Shown: in pieces, positions 40,790 to 48,605 of the stretch
How the letters are laid out: the number at the start of each line of letters is the position of its first letter
Position numbering within the stretch: position 1 is the stretch's first letter
Assembly: GCA_015067895.1 (NCBI GenBank)
Contig: SVLP01000005.1
Location: forward strand, 1 to 64,000
Direction of reading: 5' to 3'
Origin: Oscillospiraceae bacterium
Lineage (GTDB): Bacteria; Bacillota_A; Clostridia; Oscillospirales; Oscillospiraceae
DNA length: 64,000 nucleotides
Notes under the pieces: model-generated
Told to the model about the DNA's origin: nothing
Database searches by the model: none
Seen by the model: only the letters and a program-made list of their open reading frames with translations
Made by a program: the position numbers and the translations under genes

Positions 40790-43305
40790 AATTACTGATC
40801 CTCGATGGCAACTCTGTCATCAACCGGGCCTACTACGGTGTCAAACCCCTGACCACCCGGGACGGCCTGTTCACCCACGCCATCTACGGCTTCCTGAACA
40901 TCCTCGACCGGATGGAGAAGGAGGAACAGCCCGAGGCCATCTGCGTGGCCTTTGACCTGAAGGGCCCCACCTTCCGGCATCTGCAGTACGATGGCTACAA
41001 GGCCACCCGCCACGGCATGCCCGAGGAGCTGGCCCAGCAAATGCCCATCATGAAAGATGTTCTGAGGGCCATGAATATCCCCATCTACACCGCCGAGGGC
41101 TGGGAGGCCGATGACGTCATTGGCACCGTGGGCCGGATCTGCGGCGAGGAGGATTGGGAGTGCGTCATTGTCACCGGTGACCGGGACTCCCTCCAGCTGA
41201 TCGATGACCATGTCACCGTCATGCTGGAGACCACCAAGGGCACCATCCGCTACGACCGGGCCAGATTCGTCGAGGACTACGGCTTCGAGCCGAAAAAGCT
41301 CATCGACCTCAAGGCCCTGATGGGAGACAGCTCCGACAACATCCCCGGCGTCAAGGGCATCGGCGAGAAGACCGCCAAGAATCTGCTTCTGGAGTTCGGC
41401 AGTCTGGACGGGGTCTACGAGAATCTGGACAGTAAGGTCATCAAGCCCAAGCAGCGGGAGAACCTGACCACCTACCGCGACAACGCATATCTGAGCTACG
41501 ACCTTGCCACCATCCGTCCCAACGCGCCCATCGACTTCGATCCCCTGGACGCGGTGGTGCGGCCCTACAACAATCAGGAGCTTTACAACCTCTTCGTCCG
41601 GCTGGAGTTTGTCAAGCTCATCGACAAATACCACCTCCGGGGTGCGGACATCGAAGCCGCGCCTGTGAAGGTGGATACCGAGCCACTGAAGCGCTGCGAC
41701 TGCCTGCCCTCTCCGGGCACTCCCTGCGCCGTGTATCTGGCTCCCGATGGGAGCATCGGCGTGGCCTGGGAGAATGGCGTCTGCGCCGTGACGCCCCTGG
41801 AGGCCGGGTGCCTGTCCGACCTGCTGGCTGATGGAGGGGAGTTTACTCTCCACGACTGCAAGTCCACCTGGCATGGGCTGGAGAATCTGGGTCTGCCCAT
41901 CCCCAAGTGCGCCTTTGATACCGCGCTGGCGGCCTACGACCTGAATCCCTCCGCGTCCGACTACCCCGTCTCCAAGCTGGCCACCAACTTTCTGGGGCTC
42001 AATGCCGATGACGGCGACCCCATCGCCTGTGCCGAAGCCATCTGGAAGCTGCGTCCGGTCATGACCGCCGAGCTCCGGGATATAGGCATGGAGCAGCTCT
42101 ATAATGAGATCGAGCTGCCATTGTGTGATGTGCTCTACCGGATGGAACAGGAGGGCATCGCCGTTGACCGTCCCACCCTGGATGCCTTCGGCAAGATGCT
42201 GAGTGCACGGATCGACGACTGCGAGAAGCTGATCTACTCCTATTCCGATGGCCCCTTCAACATCAATTCCACCAAGCAGCTGGGCGTCCTCCTCTTCGAG
42301 ACTCTGGGACTGCCCCCGGTGAAAAAGACCAAGACCGGCTACTCCACCAATGTGGAGGTGCTGGAAAAGCTGAAGGACAAGCACCCCATCATCCCCGCCA
42401 TCATGGATTATCGAATGCTGACCAAGCTGAAATCCACCTACGCCGACGGCCTGATGAAGGTCATCTGCGGCGACGGCCGCATCCGCACCACCTTCCAGAA
42501 TCTGGTCACCGCCACCGGCAGACTGTCCTCCACGGAGCCGAACCTTCAGAACATCCCCGTCCGCACCGATCTGGGTGCGGAGATCCGGAAGATGTTCGTG
42601 CCGAAGGCGGGTCACGTGCTGGTGGACGCGGACTACAGCCAGATCGAGCTGCGGGTGCTGGCGCATATTGCCAATGATACCGTCATGCAGGAGGCCTTCA
42701 AGAGCGGTCTGGATGTCCACACCGTCACCGCGTCCCAGGTCTTCGACGTGCCCTTCGAGGAGGTCACCAGCCTACAGCGGAGAAACGCCAAGGCGGTCAA
42801 CTTCGGCATCGTCTACGGCATTTCCGAGTTTTCTCTGGCGGAGGATCTGGGTGTCAGCCGCTGGGAGGCCAGGGACTATATCGACTCCTACCTCGACCAC
42901 TATCAGGGTGTCCGCAGATATATGAAGCAGGTGGTCATTGACGCCCGGGATACGGGCTATACCCAGACCATCTATGGACGCCGCCGGAGCATCCCGGAGC
43001 TGAAATCCAGCAATTTCAATGTCCGCAGCGGTGCCGAGCGCATCGCGCTGAATACGCCCATCCAGGGCACCGCCGCCGACCTCATCAAGCTGGCCATGAT
43101 CCGGGTGGACGCGGCCCTTCGGGAAAACTTTCCCGAAGCGAAGCTGATCCTCCAGGTGCATGACGAGCTGATCGTGGAGTGCCCCGAGTCCATCGCTCCG
43201 GAGGTTGCCCGGCTGGTCAGCCGGGAGATGGAGCAGGTTGCCGTCCTGAACGTGCCCTTGACCGCCGAGGCCAAGTGGGGAAAGAGCTGGTACGACGCAA
43301 AATGA
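40786..43305 (+). CDS. polA: DNA polymerase I, 5' nuclease and polymerase
   Basis: An 839-residue family A polymerase for repair and Okazaki-fragment processing. The 5' nuclease domain (LLILDGNSVINRAYYG; GWEADDVIGTVGR; GDSSDNIPGVKGIGEKTA) fills the first ~290 residues. The middle 3'-5' exonuclease-like domain lacks the DxE and DxxxY acidic residues (AVYLAPDGS, TLHDCKSTWHG), so proofreading is inactive, as in Bacillus PolA. The polymerase motifs are DYSQIELRVLAH, RRNAKAVNFGIVYG and VHDELIVE. The ATG at 40786 overlaps the cysS stop. Confidence 0.96.
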   Translation: MKLLILDGNSVINRAYYGVKPLTTRDGLFTHAIYGFLNILDRMEKEEQPEAICVAFDLKGPTFRHLQYDGYKATRHGMPEELAQQMPIMKDVLRAMNIPIYTAEGWEADDVIGTVGRICGEEDWECVIVTGDRDSLQLIDDHVTVMLETTKGTIRYDRARFVEDYGFEPKKLIDLKALMGDSSDNIPGVKGIGEKTAKNLLLEFGSLDGVYENLDSKVIKPKQRENLTTYRDNAYLSYDLATIRPNAPIDFDPLDAVVRPYNNQELYNLFVRLEFVKLIDKYHLRGADIEAAPVKVDTEPLKRCDCLPSPGTPCAVYLAPDGSIGVAWENGVCAVTPLEAGCLSDLLADGGEFTLHDCKSTWHGLENLGLPIPKCAFDTALAAYDLNPSASDYPVSKLATNFLGLNADDGDPIACAEAIWKLRPVMTAELRDIGMEQLYNEIELPLCDVLYRMEQEGIAVDRPTLDAFGKMLSARIDDCEKLIYSYSDGPFNINSTKQLGVLLFETLGLPPVKKTKTGYSTNVEVLEKLKDKHPIIPAIMDYRMLTKLKSTYADGLMKVICGDGRIRTTFQNLVTATGRLSSTEPNLQNIPVRTDLGAEIRKMFVPKAGHVLVDADYSQIELRVLAHIANDTVMQEAFKSGLDVHTVTASQVFDVPFEEVTSLQRRNAKAVNFGIVYGISEFSLAEDLGVSRWEARDYIDSYLDHYQGVRRYMKQVVIDARDTGYTQTIYGRRRSIPELKSSNFNVRSGAERIALNTPIQGTAADLIKLAMIRVDAALRENFPEAKLILQVHDELIVECPESIAPEVARLVSREMEQVAVLNVPLTAEAKWGKSWYDAK

Positions 43306-43736
43306 TCGAGATCGTAAGAATGAATGAAACCCACGTGGCTGCCGTGGCGGAGCTGGAGAAGCAGAATTTCTCCGAGCCCTGGTCGGAAAATTCCGTCCGG
43401 GGGGAGCTGACCAATGCCCTGGCATTGTGGCTGGTGGCTTTGGACGGGGAGACCGTCGTGGGCTATGTGGGCAGTCAGACGGTGTTGGGGGAAGCGGATA
43501 TGATGAATATTGCCGTTGCCGATTCCCACCGCCGCCGGGGCATCGCCCGCCTTCTGGTGCAGGAGCTGATTGCCCGGCTGGACGCCACCATGCTGACGCT
43601 GGAGGTGCGCGCCTCCAATGCCCCCGCCATCGCCCTTTATGAGTCCTTGGGCTTTACCCAGGTGGGACTTCGCAAAAATTACTACCGAAAACCCAAGGAA
43701 GACGCTCTGATCCTGAGAAAGGAGTGGAATCATTGA
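43302..43736 (+). CDS. rimI: ribosomal protein bS18-alanine N-acetyltransferase RimI
   Basis: A 144-residue GNAT acetyltransferase. It shows the acetyl-CoA loop SHRRRGIARLLVQELI (R/QxxGxG/A), the substrate segment LEVRASNAPAIALYESLGF and VGLRKNYYRKPKEDALIL, all RimI features. The ATG overlaps the polA stop (ATGA) and its stop overlaps the tsaD TTG. Frequent neighbourhood with tsaD supports the name; the exact target protein is inferred. Confidence 0.9.
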   Translation: MIEIVRMNETHVAAVAELEKQNFSEPWSENSVRGELTNALALWLVALDGETVVGYVGSQTVLGEADMMNIAVADSHRRRGIARLLVQELIARLDATMLTLEVRASNAPAIALYESLGFTQVGLRKNYYRKPKEDALILRKEWNH

Positions 43737-44749
43737 ACATTTTAGCAGTGGAATCCAGCTGCGACGAGACCGCCGTTGCCATCGTCCGCGATGGCCGTGA
43801 GATCCTGACCGACTGCATCGCCAGTCAGGTTGCCGAGCACCGCATCTACGGCGGCGTCGTCCCCGAGATCGCGTCCCGCAAGCATGTGGAGGCCATCTAC
43901 GGCCTTGCCGACGAAGCCCTGATGAAGACCGGCCTGACCCGCTCCGACATCGACGCCGTGGCGGTGACCTATGCCCCCGGCCTGATCGGTGCGGTGCTGG
44001 TGGGCGTGAACTTCGCCAAGTCCGCCGCCATGGCCCTCGGCAAGCCCCTGATCCCCGTGCACCACATCCGGGGCCACATCGCCGCCAATTATCTGGCCTT
44101 CCCCGACCTGAAGCCCCCCTTCCTGTGTCTGGTTGTCTCCGGCGGACACACCATGATCGTGGAGGTCGAGGACTACACCAAAATGCGCATCCTGGGCACC
44201 ACGCTGGATGACGCGGCGGGTGAGTGCTTCGACAAGGTGGGCAGAGTTCTGGGCATGCCCTATCCCGGCGGTGCGGCTCTGGACAAGGCCGCCCAGGCGG
44301 GCGATGACACCCGCTACCCCATGCCCCGGCCCAAGCCCGGCGAGAATCCCTACGACATGAGCTTCTCGGGCCTGAAGACTGCGGCCCTGAACACCATCCA
44401 CCACGCCCAGCAGGTGGGTGAGGACATCGACATCCCCGGCCTCTGCGCCAGCTTCTGCGCCGCCGTGTCCGATACCCTGGTACCCAGAGTGGTCATGGCT
44501 CTGAAGGAGACGGGGCACAAGCAGCTGGCCGTTGCCGGCGGCGTGGCCGCCAACTCCCGGATCCGCCGGGATATCCTGGCAGCAGCTGAAAAGCTGGGTG
44601 TTCAGGTCTATCTGCCGCCCCTGAGCCTCTGCGGCGACAATGCCGCCATGATCGGCTCCCAGGCCTACTACGAGTACCTGGCGGGCAACACCGCAGGCAT
44701 GGAGCTGAACGCCTACGCCACAAAGTCCATCCTGGGCGAGACCCTTTGA
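43733..44749 (+). CDS. tsaD: tRNA N6-threonylcarbamoyladenosine synthase TsaD
   Basis: The catalytic ASKHA-fold subunit that transfers threonylcarbamoyl to A37 of ANN-decoding tRNAs. The 338 residues start NILAVESSCDETAVAIV and have the metal-binding HxxxH (VHHIRGHIAANY), SGGHTMIV and the C-terminal GGVAANSRIR. The TTG at 43733 is 9 nt after AAAGGAG, and the product then matches the usual family start; a GTG 9 nt earlier lies on the ribosome site. TsaB and TsaE are not in this window. TcdA (5701-6411) acts on its product. Confidence 0.96.
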   Translation: MNILAVESSCDETAVAIVRDGREILTDCIASQVAEHRIYGGVVPEIASRKHVEAIYGLADEALMKTGLTRSDIDAVAVTYAPGLIGAVLVGVNFAKSAAMALGKPLIPVHHIRGHIAANYLAFPDLKPPFLCLVVSGGHTMIVEVEDYTKMRILGTTLDDAAGECFDKVGRVLGMPYPGGAALDKAAQAGDDTRYPMPRPKPGENPYDMSFSGLKTAALNTIHHAQQVGEDIDIPGLCASFCAAVSDTLVPRVVMALKETGHKQLAVAGGVAANSRIRRDILAAAEKLGVQVYLPPLSLCGDNAAMIGSQAYYEYLAGNTAGMELNAYATKSILGETL

Positions 44750-44754
44750 TCGAT

Positions 44755-44787
44755 AATGCAGGAGCATCCAAATGCTCCTGCATTTTT
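44755..44787 (+). terminator. terminator after tsaD
   Basis: AATGCAGGAGCAT-CCAA-ATGCTCCTGCATT followed by TTT; a 13 bp perfect stem. Confidence 0.93.
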
Positions 44788-44789
44788 CG

Positions 44790-45088
44790 TATCTTGTTTC
44801 AGATGAATGAAATTTCCTGCATAAATATCCGAAGCAAAATACCGGAAGCTGTCGAACTGCTCCGAATAATCGGGAAAAGACTGCAGCTAGTTGAAAAGCC
44901 AGGATTTACGCGGGAGAAACAGGGGAGGGGAGTTGTGGAAAAGCCTGTGGAAAGTGTGCATAACTTTTTGTATAATCCGGGCATATCCTGTCGGGAGTGA
45001 TCGAAGAAGGGGAGCAGAACCGAACTTTTCCGGCAGGATCCCGGTGAGACCATGCAGCAAAAGCTGTTTCCGTCCCTGCCTGAGCCGC
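44790..45088 (+). other. non-coding gap with an internal promoter and inverted repeat
   Basis: No plausible gene is visible in these 300 bp. TGGAAA (44948-44953), 17 bp, TATAAT (44971-44976) forms a possible plus-strand promoter. It is followed by ATCCTGTCGGGA (44984-44995), whose near-inverse TTCCGGCAGGAT lies about 40 nt downstream, so a transcript would form a large hairpin. Repeated TGTGGAAA words before it are only one base off DnaA-box-like sequence. A small RNA is possible. Confidence 0.35.
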
Positions 45089-45116
45089 TTGACAACCGGG
45101 CGCAGGGTGATACAAT
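45089..45116 (+). promoter_or_regulatory. promoter of the AEC transporter gene
   Basis: TTGACA (45089-45094), 16 bp, TACAAT (45111-45116), 28 bp before the ATG. Confidence 0.85.
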
Positions 45117-45143
45117 AGAGCCAGAAACAAAGGGGGTATCATC

Positions 45144-46055
45144 ATGCTCGACATTCTCACCCGGGCGGGCAGCTTCATCGCCATCATCGTCCTGGGCTAC
45201 ATTCTGAAAAAGGTCGGCATCTTCAGGCAGGAGGACTTCGGCGTCCTTTCCAAGATCACCATCCGCATCACCCTGCCCGCTGCCATCATCACATCCTTTG
45301 CAGGCAAGCAGATCGATCCGAGCCTGCTGATCCTGCTGGCCCTGGGCATCCTCTGCGGCGTGGTATACATCTGCCTGGGCTTTCTGCTGAACCGGAAGAA
45401 TTCCCGGGAGCAGCGGGCCTTCGACATCCTGAATCTGCCGGGCTACAACATCGGCTGCTTCACCATGCCCTTTGCCCAGAGCTTCCTGGGCCCCATGGGC
45501 GTCATCGCCACCAGCCTCTTCGACAGCGGCAATGCCTTCATCTGTCTGGGCGGTGCCTTCGGCGTGGCCTCCTCGGTCAAGGACGGCAGGGGCTTCGACT
45601 TCAAGCGGATCGTGAAGGCTTTGGGCAAGTCCGTGCCCTTCGTGACCTATCTGCTCATGGTGCTCCTGAATCTGCTGCGCATCAGAGTGCCCGGCCCCGT
45701 TGTCGAGTGTGCCGGGATCATCGGTGGCGCCAACTCCTTTATGGCCATGTTCATGATCGGCGTGGGCTTCAAGCTGGATCTGGGGGATAAGGGGCAGCTT
45801 GGGAAGATCATCAGGATCCTGGGTGTCCGCTATGGTATGGCAGTTCTCTTCGCTCTGGTCTTCTATTTCGCCCTGCCCTTCGATATCCAGGTTCGTCAGG
45901 CGTTGGTTATCCTGGTCTTCAGCCCCATCGGCTCCGCCGTTCCTCCCTTCACCGCCGAGCTGGGCGGCGACACCGGATTGAGCAGTGCCATCAACTCCAT
46001 GGCCATCGTCATCAGCATCTGCATCTATGTGGTGCTGCTGAGCGTGATGCTTTGA
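45144..46055 (+). CDS. auxin efflux carrier (AEC) family transporter
   Basis: A 303-residue membrane protein with about ten helices in two halves: FIAIIVLGYILKKVGIF at the start, ILNLPGYNIGCFTMPFAQSFLGP in the middle and FSPIGSAVPPFTAELGGD near the end, the AEC/malonate-carrier pattern. Bacterial members carry small carboxylates such as malate or malonate; the substrate here is unknown. It is a single gene with its own promoter and terminator; AAAGGGGG precedes the ATG. Confidence 0.9.
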   Translation: MLDILTRAGSFIAIIVLGYILKKVGIFRQEDFGVLSKITIRITLPAAIITSFAGKQIDPSLLILLALGILCGVVYICLGFLLNRKNSREQRAFDILNLPGYNIGCFTMPFAQSFLGPMGVIATSLFDSGNAFICLGGAFGVASSVKDGRGFDFKRIVKALGKSVPFVTYLLMVLLNLLRIRVPGPVVECAGIIGGANSFMAMFMIGVGFKLDLGDKGQLGKIIRILGVRYGMAVLFALVFYFALPFDIQVRQALVILVFSPIGSAVPPFTAELGGDTGLSSAINSMAIVISICIYVVLLSVML

Positions 46056-46061
46056 GCAGCA

Positions 46062-46095
46062 ACAGCCCCATCGGCCGATGGGGCTGTCGTTTTTG
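46062..46095 (+). terminator. terminator of the AEC gene
   Basis: ACAGCCCCATCG-GC-CGATGGGGCTGT followed by CGTTTTTG. Confidence 0.9.
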
Positions 46096-46140
46096 TCAGA
46101 AAATCCTGCCCGGGATCGGAAATGATGTGAAAAAATCCAA

Positions 46141-46169
46141 TTTACAATTCCAATAAAATCATGTATACT
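46141..46169 (+). promoter_or_regulatory. promoter of the BY-kinase operon
   Basis: TTTACA (46141-46146), 17 bp, TATACT (46164-46169), in an AT-rich stretch. The leader of about 75 nt contains GCCGCAGCCGCGGC. Confidence 0.78.
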
Positions 46170-46251
46170 AAATTAGTATGGGTATGTATGCCCGGATGAG
46201 AAAGTCAATCGCATTCTGCCGCAGCCGCGGCAGTCGGATAGGAGAATCGCT

Positions 46252-47106
46252 GTGAAACGAATCAATGTTTTACTTTCACTCGTGCTGGCCGCAGCAGTGG
46301 GCTTGTTTGGCGTGTATCTGCTGTGGATCCACAACAATCTGGATACCACCGGCCCCGTTATCACCATCGATGAGGAGCTGCTGGTGATCTCCGTAGAGGA
46401 TCCCGAGGAGGCGCTTTTCCAGGGGATCACCGCCGTTGACGATCGCAGCGGCGATGTGACCGGGTCGCTTTTGGTGGAGAGCATCTACGGCATCAATGAG
46501 GACAACCTGACCAACGTGGTCTATGCCGCCTTCGACCATGCCGGAAACGTGAGCAAGATCGCCCGGCAGATCTGCTATGACGACTACCGGCATCCCCGTT
46601 TCGAGCTGTTCGGCTCGCTGACCTTCCCCGCCGATTCCGGCTACGATGTGCTGGATTTCGTGGGGGCCAGCGATGTGATCGAGGGCGATATCCGCCGCCG
46701 CGTCCATGCCACCCTGGTGAGCGATACCAAATCCCTGAACGAGGTCGGTACGCACAAGGTTCGCTTTCAGGTGACCAATTCCCTGGGCGATACCGTGGAG
46801 CTGGATCTGCCTGTGGAGGTCTACGATCCCCAGTGGTATTCCGCACGGGTGGAGTTGGAGGAGTATCTGATCTACATCAAGCAGGGCAGCAGCTTCCGCG
46901 CGGAGGACTATCTGAAGACCTTCCTGCTGCGTGGCGATGAGATCGATCTGAGTTACCGGATCCCGGAGGATGTGGTCTGTGAGATCAACGGCACCGTCAA
47001 TACCCAGGTGCCCGGCGTCTATGACATCGATTTTATCCTGTCGAAGAATGTGAATCTGGAGACCTTCAGCGGTCAGGCCAAGCTGATCGTTGTGGTCGAG
47101 GAGTAA
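46252..47106 (+). CDS. secreted or anchored Ig-like/HYR-type protein
   Basis: A 284-residue protein with an N-terminal membrane anchor (INVLLSLVLAAAVGLFGVYLLW) and an all-beta exterior. TTGPVITIDEELLVISVEDP, then ALFQGITAVDDRSGDVTGSL and VVYAAFDHAGNVSKIARQI, form an Ig-like/HYR-type module (the pattern GVTAxDxxDGDVT). A second module has FQVTNSLGDTVELDLPVEVYD, ending with PGVYDIDFILS. It starts with GTG at 46252 after AGGAG. As the first gene of the kinase operon it may bind an exported polymer or cell-wall partner. Confidence 0.75.
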   Translation: MKRINVLLSLVLAAAVGLFGVYLLWIHNNLDTTGPVITIDEELLVISVEDPEEALFQGITAVDDRSGDVTGSLLVESIYGINEDNLTNVVYAAFDHAGNVSKIARQICYDDYRHPRFELFGSLTFPADSGYDVLDFVGASDVIEGDIRRRVHATLVSDTKSLNEVGTHKVRFQVTNSLGDTVELDLPVEVYDPQWYSARVELEEYLIYIKQGSSFRAEDYLKTFLLRGDEIDLSYRIPEDVVCEINGTVNTQVPGVYDIDFILSKNVNLETFSGQAKLIVVVEE

Positions 47107-47117
47107 GGAGGGCGGAC

Positions 47118-48593
47118 ATGGAAAACGAGAAAGAAGTACAGCCCTATCAGAAATCGCTGATGTCCTTCGATCCCATCGTCCTGTTCCGGGATGCCGCAAG
47201 AAAATGGCTCCTGGTGGTGGTGGTCGCGGTGATCTGCGGTATCGGAGCCTATATCTATACGGACAGCGGCTATACCCCCTGGTACACCACGGAGGCGACT
47301 TTGGTTCTGACGACCCGGGACAGCTCCTCCACCGTTTATAACAATCTGGATTCCACCTCCAGTCTGGCCACAGTCTTCACGGAGATCCTCAACAGCTCCG
47401 TCATGCGCAACAATGTCCTCGATGAGCTGCAGATGGATTCCTTCAACGGCGCCATCAGCGCGTCAGCCATCGAAGCGACCAACCTGCTGACCGTCCGGGT
47501 CATGGCCCGGGATCCCAGGACGGCGTTCCGTGTGATCGAGGTGCTGCTGGAGCGTCACGAGATGGTGACCTATGCCGTCATGGGCGATATCGTCCTGGAA
47601 GTGCTGGAGCCGCCCACGATTCCGATGCGCCCGTCCAACTCGGTGGATTCGGCCTCTTCCATGAAGAAGACGATGGTGCTGGTGGCTGCGGGCATGTTCG
47701 CCCTTCTTGTCGTATTGTCCTATTTCAAGGATGTGGTGCGCAGCAAGGAGGAGGCAGAGCAGAAGCTCGACTGCTGGTGCCTGGGCGAGATCTACCACGA
47801 GCGCAAGAAGCGAAAGCTTGGTGACGTCCTGCGCCGCAGGAAGCAAAGTATCCTCATCACCCATCCGGAGACCGGCTTCCGCTATGTGACTACCATGAGT
47901 AAGCTCCGCCGCCGGGTGGAGCAGCATATCCACAAGGGCAAGGTATTGATGGTCACCTCCGTCATGGAGAACGAGGGCAAGTCCACCGTCTCCACAAACC
48001 TGGCCCTGGCCATGGCGAAAAAGTATCAGAAAGTCCTTTTGATCGACTGCGACCTGCACAAGCCTGCCTGCCGCAAGATCATGGACAGTGAGCTGCCCGC
48101 CTATTTCACCCATGATGTGATCTCCGGCAAGGTCAAGCTCAAAGAGGCCGTCTGCACGGACAAGCTCAGCCGCATGGACATGCTCTTCGCCAAGCACTGT
48201 ACCCCCCAGGAGGCCGGTGACCTCATCAACTCCAAGGGTCTGCCCGAGCTGCTGCGGCAGGCGAGGGAGCTGTACGACTTCATTATCATCGACCTGCCCC
48301 CCATGGCGATCGTGCCCGATCCCGAGGCGGTCATGGAGCATGTGGACGGCAGCCTGTTGGTCATCCGTCAAAATGGCGTCCGTGTTCCCGATCTGAACCG
48401 TGCCGTGGCAGATCTGCAGCGCGGCAAGGCCAAGCTGCTGGGCTGCGTCATCAATAATGTACATTCCACCGGCATCCTGTCCGGTGAAGGCTATGGCACC
48501 GGCTATGGCCGCTACGGCGGATACGGCCGCTATGGCCGCTATGGTAAATACGGTCGTTACGGCGCCTACGCCGCCAAACAATCTGAGGAATAA
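47118..48593 (+). CDS. fused Wzz/BY-kinase with glycine-tyrosine tail, first copy
   Basis: A 491-residue fusion. The N-terminal Wzz-like adaptor has two membrane helices (residues about 30-50 and 190-210) enclosing an extracytoplasmic domain; the bacterial tyrosine kinase domain is cytoplasmic. Walker A is degenerate, ENEGKSTVSTNLA (G287-K288-S289); Walker A' is LLIDCDLHKPA and Walker B FIIIDLPP. The C-terminus is a Gly/Tyr/Arg tail (GYGRYGGYGRYGRYGKYGRY), presumably the autophosphorylation cluster. Such proteins control capsule or exopolysaccharide length, but no glycosyltransferase genes are adjacent. Confidence 0.9.
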   Translation: MENEKEVQPYQKSLMSFDPIVLFRDAARKWLLVVVVAVICGIGAYIYTDSGYTPWYTTEATLVLTTRDSSSTVYNNLDSTSSLATVFTEILNSSVMRNNVLDELQMDSFNGAISASAIEATNLLTVRVMARDPRTAFRVIEVLLERHEMVTYAVMGDIVLEVLEPPTIPMRPSNSVDSASSMKKTMVLVAAGMFALLVVLSYFKDVVRSKEEAEQKLDCWCLGEIYHERKKRKLGDVLRRRKQSILITHPETGFRYVTTMSKLRRRVEQHIHKGKVLMVTSVMENEGKSTVSTNLALAMAKKYQKVLLIDCDLHKPACRKIMDSELPAYFTHDVISGKVKLKEAVCTDKLSRMDMLFAKHCTPQEAGDLINSKGLPELLRQARELYDFIIIDLPPMAIVPDPEAVMEHVDGSLLVIRQNGVRVPDLNRAVADLQRGKAKLLGCVINNVHSTGILSGEGYGTGYGRYGGYGRYGRYGKYGRYGAYAAKQSEE

Positions 48594-48605
48594 GGAGGCC
48601 GGATC

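Noticed and set aside
41640..42100. Damaged proofreading domain of polA as a pseudogene sign.
   Set aside because: Loss of the exonuclease acidic residues is common in Gram-positive PolA; the 5' nuclease and polymerase motifs are intact.
44920..44965. Repeated TGTGGAAA words as a replication origin.
   Set aside because: They differ from the DnaA box, there are only two or three, and no dnaA/dnaN or AT-rich unwinding region is nearby.
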